7,736 nt of DNA from the NCBI GenBank assembly GCA_026985755.1, contig JALSPX010000243.1:1-7736 (forward strand), given 5' to 3'. This DNA comes from Sulfurovum sp. (lineage in GTDB: Bacteria; Campylobacterota; Campylobacteria; Campylobacterales; Sulfurovaceae). The notes beneath the pieces are model-generated. The model saw nothing but the letters and a program-made list of their open reading frames with translations, made no database searches and had not been told where the DNA came from. Both the position numbers and the translations under genes were made by a program. Position 1 is the stretch's first letter, and each line of letters opens with the position of its first letter. This document shows positions 1 to 5,331 of this stretch, piece after piece.

Positions 1-457
1 TTTTATGGGACATCTCATGAATACAAAACTCATAAGCTATTTTGAACTGCTTTTCAAAAAAATACCTGGGTATAGTACCATTAAGGATATTATCAATATT
101 TTTAACTCCTCAAAAGAAGGAGAAAACAGAGTGCTTGTGGTTGCTATACAAGGTTTTGGTAGTGAAGGATACAATATTGGACTCATGTATTCACAAAAAG
201 AGAGTATCATTAAAGACCACTATACAGTCACACTTTCTATGTCACCTATCCCTAATGGTGGCTTTATGTTTGAAATCCATAAAGATAAAATTTTTGTACT
301 CGAAGGTGCCAATTTTGATGATAATTTGCAATACTTACTCTCTATGGGGGTAAAAAGTTTTACTGAAATTCTAGAAATAAAACCACAATCACTAGATACT
401 ATACCTACTTTAGAACAATGGTTACAAGCAAATATGCTTCATCAAGAGAGTAAATAA
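1..457 (+). CDS. DUF502 family membrane protein, 3' portion (5' end outside window)
   Basis: Unknown-function membrane protein of the DUF502 family, cut by the window edge. The open frame runs to the first base (codon 2-4 is Phe), so the ATG codons at 5 and 20 are probably internal. Family features seen: a segment ending KKIPGYSTIKDI, matching the post-membrane 'IP..R.IY...K' region; a central beta-rich stretch (VLVVAIQGFGSEGYNIGLM); the PIPNGGFMFEI segment, equivalent to the family's 'PNPTSGF' motif; and a LLSMGV segment equivalent to 'iiSgGv'. DUF502 proteins usually run about 200 residues with two N-terminal transmembrane helices. Here about 150 residues remain without the full helices, so the start is inferred to lie upstream. 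The molecular role is unknown. Family assignment is from motif memory and fairly sure. Confidence 0.75.
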   Translation, partial: FMGHLMNTKLISYFELLFKKIPGYSTIKDIINIFNSSKEGENRVLVVAIQGFGSEGYNIGLMYSQKESIIKDHYTVTLSMSPIPNGGFMFEIHKDKIFVLEGANFDDNLQYLLSMGVKSFTEILEIKPQSLDTIPTLEQWLQANMLHQESK

Positions 458-483
458 CGTTATTATGTAGTAAAAAAAACGCT

Positions 484-517
484 ACTTATACTTTTCTAAG
501 CTTATAAGTAAGAAAAG
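484..517. repeat. Overlapping inverted repeats between DUF502 gene and csp
   Basis: Two mutually exclusive stems are visible: ACTTATA (484-490) with TATAAGT (503-509), and CTTTTCT (491-497) with AGAAAAG (511-517). They lie after the DUF502 stop and just upstream of the candidate csp -10 box at 522-527. They could form a weak terminator for the upstream gene or an operator for csp. They are AT-rich and lack a run of T, so neither role is certain. Confidence 0.35.
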
Positions 518-521
518 CAGG

Positions 522-527
522 TACAAT
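522..527 (+). promoter_or_regulatory. Candidate -10 box of csp
   Basis: TACAAT is one base from the consensus TATAAT and lies in the only non-coding stretch upstream of csp. No clear -35 box is visible, which is common in Campylobacterota. Transcription would start near 533-535, leaving a leader of about 145 nt before the csp start codon. Confidence 0.4.
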
Positions 528-679
528 AGTTATTGAAGAAAGATGAGGTTCGAGTTCATCTCTCGTGTGTTAAGTGTTATTGCTAGACTCCGAAAGACTC
601 TCTCCGATTTTAGATTCCGCTTTTATAGGGACTCCTAGAAGTGTAAATTTTATGGGCAAAGCCCAAACAAGGTATAACA
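528..679 (+). promoter_or_regulatory. Long structured 5' leader of csp (possible RNA thermosensor)
   Basis: About 145-150 nt separate the candidate promoter from the csp start. Seen in it: a stem AGATGA (541-546) / TCATCT (556-561); a competing stem CGAG (551-554) / CTCG (562-565); a small stem TAGG (626-629) / CCTA (634-637); and a GC-rich hairpin TGGGC-AAA-GCCCA (653-665) ending four bases before the AAGG ribosome-binding site (669-672). AGACTC is repeated at 585-590 and 595-600. Long leaders that refold on cooling are known for enterobacterial cspA. That the same happens here is inference; I see no enterobacterial cold box. Confidence 0.4.
543..638 (+). CDS. Possible 31-residue leader ORF upstream of csp
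   Basis: An ATG at 543 opens a 31-codon frame ending in TAG at 636-638, wholly inside the csp leader. The predicted peptide begins MRFEFISRVLSVIARLRKTL and is basic (Arg-rich) and amphipathic. The ribosome-binding site is weak (GAAG at 535-538, 4 nt from the ATG). If the -10 box at 522-527 is used, the ORF would be nearly leaderless. It overlaps the stem-loops listed for the leader, so ribosomes on it could change RNA folding ahead of csp. A chance ORF is quite possible: the length is unremarkable and I know of no homologue. Confidence 0.18.
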   Translation: MRFEFISRVLSVIARLRKTLSDFRFRFYRDS

Positions 680-898
680 ATGGCAGAATTAGTCAACGGT
701 ACGGTAAAATGGTTCAACGATGAAAAAGGTTACGGATTTATTCAACAGAATGATGGTGGAGACGATGTATTTGTACATTTCCGTCAAGTAAATAATGACT
801 CTGGTGGTCGTGTAACTCTTGCTGAAGGGCAAGCAGTAACATTTGAAGTTGGTGAAGGTCAAAAAGGACCACAAGCTGAAAACGTAACGCCACTTTAG
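680..898 (+). CDS. Cold-shock domain protein (CspA family)
   Basis: Small cytoplasmic nucleic-acid-binding protein made of a single cold-shock domain, expected to bind single-stranded RNA or DNA and melt RNA structure. At 72 residues it has the usual family length. RNP1 is KGYGFI (residues 16-21) and RNP2 is VFVHF (30-34); the conserved GTVKWFN start is at 7-13. The ATG at 680 is preceded by AAGG (669-672) with 7 nt spacing. The gene is monocistronic: a hairpin follows at 908-931 and the next gene is convergent. The long leader suggests post-transcriptional control. Whether expression is cold-induced cannot be told from sequence, since many Csp proteins are constitutive. Family assignment is certain; the paralogue name is left blank. 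Confidence 0.97.
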   Translation: MAELVNGTVKWFNDEKGYGFIQQNDGGDDVFVHFRQVNNDSGGRVTLAEGQAVTFEVGEGQKGPQAENVTPL

Positions 899-907
899 GT
901 TTTACGT

Positions 908-931
908 GTAGCAAAGTTATTTCTTTGCTAC
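908..931. terminator. Hairpin between convergent csp and cytochrome genes
   Basis: A perfect 9-bp stem, GTAGCAAAG (908-916) with CTTTGCTAC (923-931), encloses a 6-nt loop. It sits 9 nt after the csp stop and 14 nt from the end of the convergent cytochrome gene, so it could terminate both. Neither strand has a T-run after the stem, so it is not a textbook intrinsic terminator. Confidence 0.6.
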
Positions 932-945
932 AAATGATACACTCT

Positions 946-1302
946 TTATTTCTTATTCAAATACACTTTATTTTTTTCTTGTAAGTAGCCGTAAATAGCT
1001 TTAACTTCTTTATTGGTGAGATAATATCTTGGCATTACTTTATGATAAGTATTGGTTGCAGTAATCATCTCTTGAAGCGTTATTTTACGTATATCTGATC
1101 CTCTAATAACTTCCTTGCCTTTAATATCCTGAAATTGCACAATGACCTCTCCTTGACCATTTTCCCCATGACATTCTGCACAACTTATCCCTCTAGGGTT
1201 ACTATAGAGCATTTCACCATATTCATAATCGGTAATAAAGCTTTCAGTTTCATTATCTTCTGCACAAAGAAAAAATGGCAATAAAAAGAGTAAAAATTTC
1301 AT
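946..1302 (-). CDS. Periplasmic monoheme cytochrome c (class I type)
   Basis: A 118-residue exported electron carrier. The N-terminus is a hydrophobic signal peptide (roughly residues 1-14, MKFLLFLLPFFLCA, cleavage probably after Ala14). One heme-attachment motif, CAECH (41-45), follows a YGEMLYSNPRGIS segment, and HGENGQG continues it. Met90 in VMPRYYLT is the likely distal heme ligand. The C-terminal helix (NKEVKAIYGYLQEK) is typical of class I domains. The start is supported by GGAGGT (minus strand, 1308-1313) five bases upstream. It is transcribed divergently from folD with a very short shared region and convergently to csp. The redox partner is unknown; it may feed terminal oxidases. Alternative ATG starts are not needed. 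Confidence 0.9.
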   Translation of the reverse strand: MKFLLFLLPFFLCAEDNETESFITDYEYGEMLYSNPRGISCAECHGENGQGEVIVQFQDIKGKEVIRGSDIRKITLQEMITATNTYHKVMPRYYLTNKEVKAIYGYLQEKNKVYLNKK

Positions 1303-1331
1303 CTAAGACCTCCATATTATTTAATCTTCGA

Positions 1332-1337
1332 TATAAT
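1332..1337 (+). promoter_or_regulatory. -10 box for folD operon
   Basis: A perfect TATAAT lies 27 nt upstream of the folD ATG at 1365, giving a short leader with the ribosome-binding site AGGG at 1353-1356. On the opposite strand the same bases read TATTAT (1333-1338), so the divergent cytochrome gene could use an overlapping promoter. The box supports the start at 1365 over the in-frame ATG at 1275. Confidence 0.55.
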
Positions 1338-1364
1338 ACCTTAAAAATTATTAGGGCAGCTCTT

Positions 1365-2210
1365 ATGCAACTCATTGATGGTAAATCTCTAGCAAACAAA
1401 GTACAAACCTATGTCACAACTGAAGTAGAAAAACTTAAACAAGAAAAAAATATAGTACCAGGATTGGCAGTCATTCTTATAGGTGATGATCCCGCAAGTC
1501 ATGCCTATGTAAAAATGAAAGCAAAAGCCTGTGAAAAAGTAGGATTTTACTCTATTACCCATCACATGCCAGATACTATCAGCCAAAATGAAATCATAGC
1601 AACCATAGAGATGATGAACAGTAATCCTCGTATCGATGGAATACTGGTACAACTTCCTTTACCACAACATGTTGATACAGACAAGATACTTGAAGTAATT
1701 GACCCCAAAAAAGATGTCGATGGGTTTCATCCTTATAATGTAGGACGTTTGGTGACCAAGCTTGATTGTTTTGTTGCATGTACACCACTTGGAGTAATGA
1801 AAATGTTTGAAGAGTATAATATTGAGCTTAAAGGTCAAGATGTATGTGTAGTAGGTGCTAGCAATATTGTAGGTAAACCTATGGCTGCATTGCTTTTGAA
1901 TGCTGATGCTACTGTGACAGTCACACACATACATACCAAAGACCTGAAGTCACATACAAGTATAGCAGATATTATCATTGTGGGTGTAGGTGTTCCTAAA
2001 CTCATTAAAGAAGACATGGTCAAAGAAGGGGCTATTGTCATTGATATAGGTATCAATCGATTAGACAATGGTAATTTAGTGGGTGATGTAGATTTTGAAG
2101 CAGTAAGTAAAAAATGCTCTTATATCACCCCTGTACCTGGTGGAGTAGGTCCTATGACTATTGCTATGCTCCTGAGTAACACACTAAAAGCAGCAAGAGA
2201 GAGAGCATAA
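1365..2210 (+). CDS. folD: Bifunctional methylenetetrahydrofolate dehydrogenase/methenyltetrahydrofolate cyclohydrolase
   Basis: Cytosolic one-carbon enzyme interconverting 5,10-methylene-, 5,10-methenyl- and 10-formyl-tetrahydrofolate with NADP(H), supplying purine and formyl-Met-tRNA synthesis. The 281 residues match the family length. Seen: MQLIDGK start; Y48-V-K-M-K52, where Lys52 is the expected catalytic lysine; VQLPLP (95-100); KDVDGFHPYNVGRL (116-129); CTPLGVM (139-145); the Rossmann segment VVGASNIVGKPM (162-173), with Ala where many bacteria have Arg; and PVPGGVGPMT (256-265). The ATG at 1365 has AGGG 8 nt upstream and a -10 box before it. The in-frame ATG at 1275 would add 30 unrelated residues, overlap the cytochrome gene and precede the promoter. 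First gene of the cluster; its TAA overlaps the lepB ATG by one base. Confidence 0.97.
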   Translation: MQLIDGKSLANKVQTYVTTEVEKLKQEKNIVPGLAVILIGDDPASHAYVKMKAKACEKVGFYSITHHMPDTISQNEIIATIEMMNSNPRIDGILVQLPLPQHVDTDKILEVIDPKKDVDGFHPYNVGRLVTKLDCFVACTPLGVMKMFEEYNIELKGQDVCVVGASNIVGKPMAALLLNADATVTVTHIHTKDLKSHTSIADIIIVGVGVPKLIKEDMVKEGAIVIDIGINRLDNGNLVGDVDFEAVSKKCSYITPVPGGVGPMTIAMLLSNTLKAARERA

Positions 2211-3169
2211 TGACACATATTAAAAAATTTATATCAGCATTTGGACGTTTTTCCAGTTCTTGGACAGGAACAATCATCATCGTTTTATTTCTTATATTTT
2301 TTGTAGCACAATCTTTTGTGATACCTAGTGGATCAATGAAGCGTACACAACTTATAGGTGACTTCCTCTTTGCCAAAAAGTTTTCATATGGTATTCCTAT
2401 ACCGCACCTTCCATGGTTAGAAATACCACTTCTTCCTGACTTTAATCATAATGGGCATTTGATAGAAGGACCACGTCCACAAAGAGAAGATATCGTGATA
2501 TTCCGCAATCCTCAAACACCTAAGGTACACTTTGTGAAACGTTGTGTAGCCGTAGGTGGAGATGAGCTACTTTATGATGATAAAAAACTCTATATACATT
2601 TCCATGATTTGACAGATGAAGCAAGTATAAAAGCAAAATACCCTAAAGCAAATATTGTTACACTCAATAATAAACTCTGGGTTATTAATCCATATATGAG
2701 TAAATATCCTGGTATACAGTATAAACCTGAATACCCTAGTAACTCTTTTAATCTTCTTGTCAATCATTATACTGCAAATAATAGTATAGATATGAAACCT
2801 ATATATATAGAAGAACTCAACAAAAATATTTTTTATAAAAAAGTAGAACCTGATCATTATTATATGATTGGTGACAATCGTGATAACTCTAATGATAGTC
2901 GTTTTTGGGGTTCTGTACCTTACAAACTTATCGTAGGGAAACCATGGCTTATCTATATGAGTCTTGAGTTTCGATCATACAATCAAGTAGCCAATGGAGA
3001 TAAGTTTGGTTCAGGAAAAGATCACGATAAACTCTCTCGTATCTGTCCAAATATGGATATACATTCTAAAGAGTGTGAGACGCTATGGAATAAACAACGT
3101 TACACTGTAAGATGGGGACGCGTAGGTAGATTAATAGATACGATTCAATTTGAAGAACCAATAGAATAA
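2210..3169 (+). CDS. lepB: Signal peptidase I
   Basis: Inner-membrane serine protease that removes signal peptides from Sec- and Tat-exported proteins; in this window the two cytochromes and SorA would be candidate substrates. It has 319 residues. One N-terminal transmembrane helix (about residues 20-37) leads into IPSGSM (38-43), with Ser42 as the nucleophile. REDIVIFRNP (92-101) precedes FVKRCVAVGGD (108-118), where Lys110 is the general base. The GDNRDNSNDSR box is at 221-231. The segment between SLEFR (251-255) and RWGRVGR (301-307) is about 45 residues longer than in E. coli and carries Cys279 and Cys289. The ATG overlaps the folD stop (TAATG), pointing to translational coupling; rpiB follows after 13 nt. 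Confidence 0.96.
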   Translation: MTHIKKFISAFGRFSSSWTGTIIIVLFLIFFVAQSFVIPSGSMKRTQLIGDFLFAKKFSYGIPIPHLPWLEIPLLPDFNHNGHLIEGPRPQREDIVIFRNPQTPKVHFVKRCVAVGGDELLYDDKKLYIHFHDLTDEASIKAKYPKANIVTLNNKLWVINPYMSKYPGIQYKPEYPSNSFNLLVNHYTANNSIDMKPIYIEELNKNIFYKKVEPDHYYMIGDNRDNSNDSRFWGSVPYKLIVGKPWLIYMSLEFRSYNQVANGDKFGSGKDHDKLSRICPNMDIHSKECETLWNKQRYTVRWGRVGRLIDTIQFEEPIE

Positions 3170-3182
3170 GGAAAAAGTGACT

Positions 3183-3641
3183 ATGTCAAAGAAATTTTAT
3201 ATCGCAACAGACCATGCAGGATATGCACTCAAAGCTTATGTAAAAGATTTTGTAACTGAACTTGGTCACAAAATTATTGACCTTGGACCTGATTCTGCAG
3301 ATCGTGTAGACTACCCAGACTTCGCTAAAAAATGTGCCGAAGCTGTACTCGCAGATGAAGGAAGTTTTGGCATACTCATTTGTGGTACAGGTATCGGTAT
3401 TAGCATTGCAGCAAATAAAGTACCAGGTATTAGAGCTGCACTCTGCCACGATACCTATACAGCCAAACTCACACGCCAACACAACGATGCAAACATCTTG
3501 TGTTTTGGAGAACGTGTGGTAGGCAAAGGTGTCATAGAAGATATGATAACAACCTTTGCTTCTACAGACTTCGAAGGTGGTAGACACGCAGGACGTGTAG
3601 CTAAGATAGAGGGGTGTTCCCTTGGTGCAAATTTGGGCTAA
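3183..3641 (+). CDS. rpiB: Ribose-5-phosphate isomerase B
   Basis: Cytosolic RpiB/LacAB-family isomerase interconverting ribose 5-phosphate and ribulose 5-phosphate in the pentose phosphate pathway, the source of ribose for PRPP used by the downstream apt product. It has 152 residues, the usual length. Seen: ATDHAG (8-13); RVDYPDFA (41-48); ICGTGIGISIAANKVPGIRAA with catalytic Cys67; CHDTYTAKLTRQHNDAN with His100; and GRH...GR near the C-terminus (Arg134, Arg138), the phosphate-binding region. The ATG at 3183 is chosen, 11 nt after an AAGGA ribosome-binding site. A GTG at 3177 in the same frame would add two residues and cannot be excluded. It lies 13 nt after lepB, while a 98-nt gap with an inverted repeat separates it from apt. 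Confidence 0.96.
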   Translation: MSKKFYIATDHAGYALKAYVKDFVTELGHKIIDLGPDSADRVDYPDFAKKCAEAVLADEGSFGILICGTGIGISIAANKVPGIRAALCHDTYTAKLTRQHNDANILCFGERVVGKGVIEDMITTFASTDFEGGRHAGRVAKIEGCSLGANLG

Positions 3642-3645
3642 ATGA

Positions 3646-3726
3646 TAGGTCGGGTTGCCCTCATCCCGACACAACCTTACTATACAAAATAACTTTTAAT
3701 TGTCGGGATGAGGGCAACCCGACCTA
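3646..3726. repeat. REP-like pair in inverted orientation (BIME-like), perfect 26-bp arms
   Basis: The left arm (3646-3671) begins TAGGTCGGGTTGCCC. The right arm (3701-3726) is its exact reverse complement. The spacer is 29 nt (3672-3700). Each arm also contains its own imperfect palindrome, GTCGGG...CCCGAC (3649-3654/3665-3670 in the left arm). On the minus strand the right arm is preceded by G, giving a GTAG head before the palindrome. A GTAG-type head plus an imperfect palindrome is the known design of REP elements mobilised by RAYT (TnpA_REP) transposases, and paired inverted REPs form BIMEs. No transposase is present in this window. The element is much richer in GC than its surroundings and ends one base before the apt ribosome-binding site. 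In RNA it would form a very stable hairpin. Confidence 0.8.
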
Positions 3727-3739
3727 CAAAGGTTTAAGC

Positions 3740-4285
3740 ATGAAAACAATTTCACCTAATGACAAACAAATCCTCCTTGATAGCATCAGAGACATACCAG
3801 ATTTCCCTAAACCAGGTATTATCTTTAAAGATATCACAACCCTACTCTCTAATCCAAAAGCCCTTGATACACTCATGACACATTTACAAAATCGTTATCA
3901 AACCTATAATTTGGACTACATCGCAGGTATAGATGCAAGAGGCTTTATATTTGGAAGTATCCTAGCAGACAGATTAGGTCTTGGTTTTGTACCCATTCGT
4001 AAAAAAGGGAAACTCCCCTACACAACAGTAGCAGAAAAATATAGCTTAGAGTATGGTTTTGATGAAGTGGAAGTACATATTGATGCTTTTGCTAACAAAG
4101 AGAATGCTCGGGTACTTCTCATCGATGATCTCATAGCAACTGGTGGTACAGCTACAGCCGCTACAAGCCTTATAAACAAAGTGGGTGCAAATTGCATTGA
4201 AGCTTGTTTTATTATGGAATTAGATTTTTTAGAGGGCAGTAAAGATATAGATGTACCAGTGTACTCTGTCTTACATTTAGAGTAA
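3740..4285 (+). CDS. apt: Adenine phosphoribosyltransferase
   Basis: Cytosolic salvage enzyme making AMP from adenine and PRPP. It has 181 residues, the normal length. Seen: DFPKPGIIFKDIT (21-33), the conserved N-terminal adenine-side motif; GIDARGFIFG (63-72); VPIRKKGKLPYTTV (84-97), the flexible region; and the PRPP-binding loop VLLIDDLIATGGTA (125-138). The ATG at 3740 has AAAGG (3728-3732) 7 nt upstream. An in-frame ATG at 3614 lies inside rpiB and would translate through the REP-like repeat into 42 unrelated residues, so it is rejected. The repeat just before the ribosome-binding site may uncouple apt translation from rpiB or change its level. The next gene starts 2 nt after the stop. 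Confidence 0.96.
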   Translation: MKTISPNDKQILLDSIRDIPDFPKPGIIFKDITTLLSNPKALDTLMTHLQNRYQTYNLDYIAGIDARGFIFGSILADRLGLGFVPIRKKGKLPYTTVAEKYSLEYGFDEVEVHIDAFANKENARVLLIDDLIATGGTATAATSLINKVGANCIEACFIMELDFLEGSKDIDVPVYSVLHLE

Positions 4286-4287
4286 AT

Positions 4288-4722
4288 ATGAATGCAAATA
4301 AAATATTTTTAACACAAACAGATACTACAATAGGATTTGTTTCACAAAATAAAGAGAAACTTGATATAATTAAACAACGTCCAGCCTATAAACACTATAT
4401 AAAAGCCGTAAACAATTTAGATACATTGCAGAAACTAACTCGTGTCCCCAATATGCATAAAAATAGTGTAAGAAGAGCGAATAAAACAACTTTTATTATG
4501 CCAAATGGTTTCTCTTATCGTGTGATTAAAAATACACATCATCTACTTCTTCTCAACCGTCTTACTTGGGCATATACTACTTCAGCAAATCTTAGTGATA
4601 AAGCGTATAATGAAAAGTATGCTAGAGGTGTAGCAGATATTATTGTGGAGCCACTTTCTCAAACATTACGGGCATCAAGTATATTTAAACTTGGTAAAAA
4701 TAGACTCAGAAGGATACGCTAA
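4288..4722 (+). CDS. Short Sua5/YciO/YrdC (TsaC-like) protein, probable threonylcarbamoyl-AMP synthase
   Basis: TsaC/Sua5 enzymes make threonylcarbamoyl-AMP from threonine, bicarbonate and ATP for the t6A37 modification of tRNAs reading ANN codons. Motifs in order: FLTQTDTTIGF (7-17), matching the 'PT(D/E)T.YGL' start; IIKQRP (27-32), the K-x-R active-site motif; KTTFIMPNG (66-74); YRV (77-79); YTTSAN (96-101), the conserved 'STSAN' element; GVADIIVEP (114-122); and a C-terminal SSIFKLGKNRLRRIR resembling 'STI....(L)R.G'. At 144 residues it is clearly shorter than the roughly 190-200 residues of bacterial TsaC, with compressed loops. It could be the genome's only t6A enzyme or a divergent YciO-like paralogue; the sequence alone does not decide. 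It starts 2 nt after apt and overlaps the HIT gene by 1 nt. Confidence 0.8.
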   Translation: MNANKIFLTQTDTTIGFVSQNKEKLDIIKQRPAYKHYIKAVNNLDTLQKLTRVPNMHKNSVRRANKTTFIMPNGFSYRVIKNTHHLLLLNRLTWAYTTSANLSDKAYNEKYARGVADIIVEPLSQTLRASSIFKLGKNRLRRIR

Positions 4723-5090
4723 TGCCACCTATCTATGAAACCAAAACCATTCAAATAGAGATAGAGCCCTCAGAAATACCTTGGCTGAAAATTTTCACAA
4801 AAGATCTTTATAAAGAGATGAGTGACGTACCAACAGAGATAAGAATGGAAATCTACCACTTACTACATATTATTGAAACAGAGATGATTACCTACTATAA
4901 ACCCAAAAAAATAAATATCGCCTCTTTTGGAAACTATATGCCTCATGTACATTGGCATATCATGGCACGTTTTGAAGAAGACAGCTATTTTCCTGAACCT
5001 ATGTGGGGCACCAAACAGAGAGATAGCGTTTTAAAAATTCCATCTTTTAGTATTTTTTGCAAACAATTAACAGAAAAACTTTCTCATTAA
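4722..5090 (+). CDS. HIT-family (histidine triad) nucleotide hydrolase/transferase
   Basis: Small cytosolic nucleotide-binding protein of 122 residues. The histidine triad HVHWHI is at 75-80 (His75, His77, His79), with His77 the expected nucleophile that forms a nucleotidyl intermediate. The surrounding pattern NIASFGNYMPHVHWHIMARF and the following PEPMWG resemble the diadenosine-tetraphosphate hydrolase-like HIT branch found in many proteobacteria ('N.A.LGN..P..HWH...R...D...P.P.WG'). The true substrate is unknown; candidates are dinucleoside polyphosphates or AMP conjugates. The ATG overlaps the previous stop (TAATG) and has AGGA (4711-4714) 7 nt upstream. It is the last gene of the cluster, followed by an AT-rich 241-nt gap. 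Its pairing with the TsaC-like gene suggests co-expression only. Confidence 0.88.
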   Translation: MPPIYETKTIQIEIEPSEIPWLKIFTKDLYKEMSDVPTEIRMEIYHLLHIIETEMITYYKPKKINIASFGNYMPHVHWHIMARFEEDSYFPEPMWGTKQRDSVLKIPSFSIFCKQLTEKLSH

Positions 5091-5167
5091 TTGCGTTTAT
5101 TTCTATTATGATAAATATATTTCATGAAAGAATAATAATAAATTAAATATTAATGATGTTATTTTAT

Positions 5168-5198
5168 TATCAAAAAAATATATTAAATAATTTTGATA
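5168..5198. repeat. Inverted repeat TATCAAAA / TTTTGATA
   Basis: TATCAAAA (5168-5175) and TTTTGATA (5191-5198) are perfect reverse complements across 15 nt. The repeat lies about 80 nt after the HIT gene stop and about 20 nt upstream of the candidate sorA -10 box. It could be an operator for sorAB or part of a weak terminator. The AT bias makes a chance match possible. Confidence 0.35.
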
Positions 5199-5218
5199 CA
5201 TTTTGAAAAAATATGCAT

Positions 5219-5224
5219 TATACT
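5219..5224 (+). promoter_or_regulatory. Candidate -10 box of sorAB
   Basis: TATACT preceded by ATGCAT, in a T/A-rich region as usual for Campylobacterota sigma-70 promoters. No -35 box is correctly spaced (TTGATA at 5193 is 20 nt away). It would give a leader of about 100 nt for sorA. Confidence 0.35.
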
Positions 5225-5274
5225 CTCTTTTTTTCAGTCGTAACTAAGTCTTGTAAATGCATAATCACCCCCAT

Positions 5275-5295
5275 AATAATTAATATTTAATTATT
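5275..5295. repeat. 21-bp perfect AT palindrome upstream of sorA
   Basis: AATAATTAA (5275-5283), a 3-nt spacer, and TTAATTATT (5287-5295) form a perfect 9-bp inverted repeat located 36 nt before the sorA start codon, downstream of the candidate -10 box. The position suits an operator or a leader hairpin. It is made only of A and T, so chance is a real alternative. Confidence 0.4.
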
Positions 5296-5331
5296 TATAA
5301 AATATATTTATCTTATACTAAAAGGCAATTT

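Larger units (their letters stand above)
5091..5331. other. AT-rich intergenic regulatory region before sorA
   Basis: I find no convincing gene in these 241 nt. It holds two AT-rich inverted repeats (5168-5198 and 5275-5295), a TATACT box at 5219-5224, a second TATACT at 5314-5319 too close to the start to be the main promoter, and a short C-run at 5266-5272 that stands out from the AT-rich background. It must contain the end of the folD cluster transcript and the sorAB promoter. Confidence 0.6.

Noticed and set aside
541..565. tRNA T-arm-like GGTTCGAGTTC in the csp leader
   Set aside because: The flanking 5-bp T-stem does not pair and no acceptor, D or anticodon arms can be placed around it.
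1275..1364. N-terminal extension of folD from an upstream in-frame ATG
   Set aside because: The added 30 residues do not resemble FolD, overlap the cytochrome gene and lie partly upstream of the TATAAT box; MQLIDGK at 1365 is the family start.
3186..3674. 162-codon minus-strand ORF opposite rpiB
   Set aside because: The Cys/Tyr-rich translation is the typical mirror of a coding gene; rpiB on the plus strand is unambiguous.
3646..3726. Intrinsic terminator between rpiB and apt
   Set aside because: The stem is strong but no T-run follows and the inner palindromes in each arm fit a REP pair better; some transcription attenuation is still possible.
3646..3726. CRISPR repeats or an insertion-sequence end pair
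   Set aside because: There are only two copies, in inverted orientation with a 29-nt spacer, no transposase and no target-site duplication, so neither a CRISPR array nor a normal IS.
3614..3739. N-terminal extension of apt from an ATG inside rpiB
   Set aside because: It would translate through the REP-like inverted repeat; MKTISPNDK at 3740 has a good ribosome-binding site and fits APT length.
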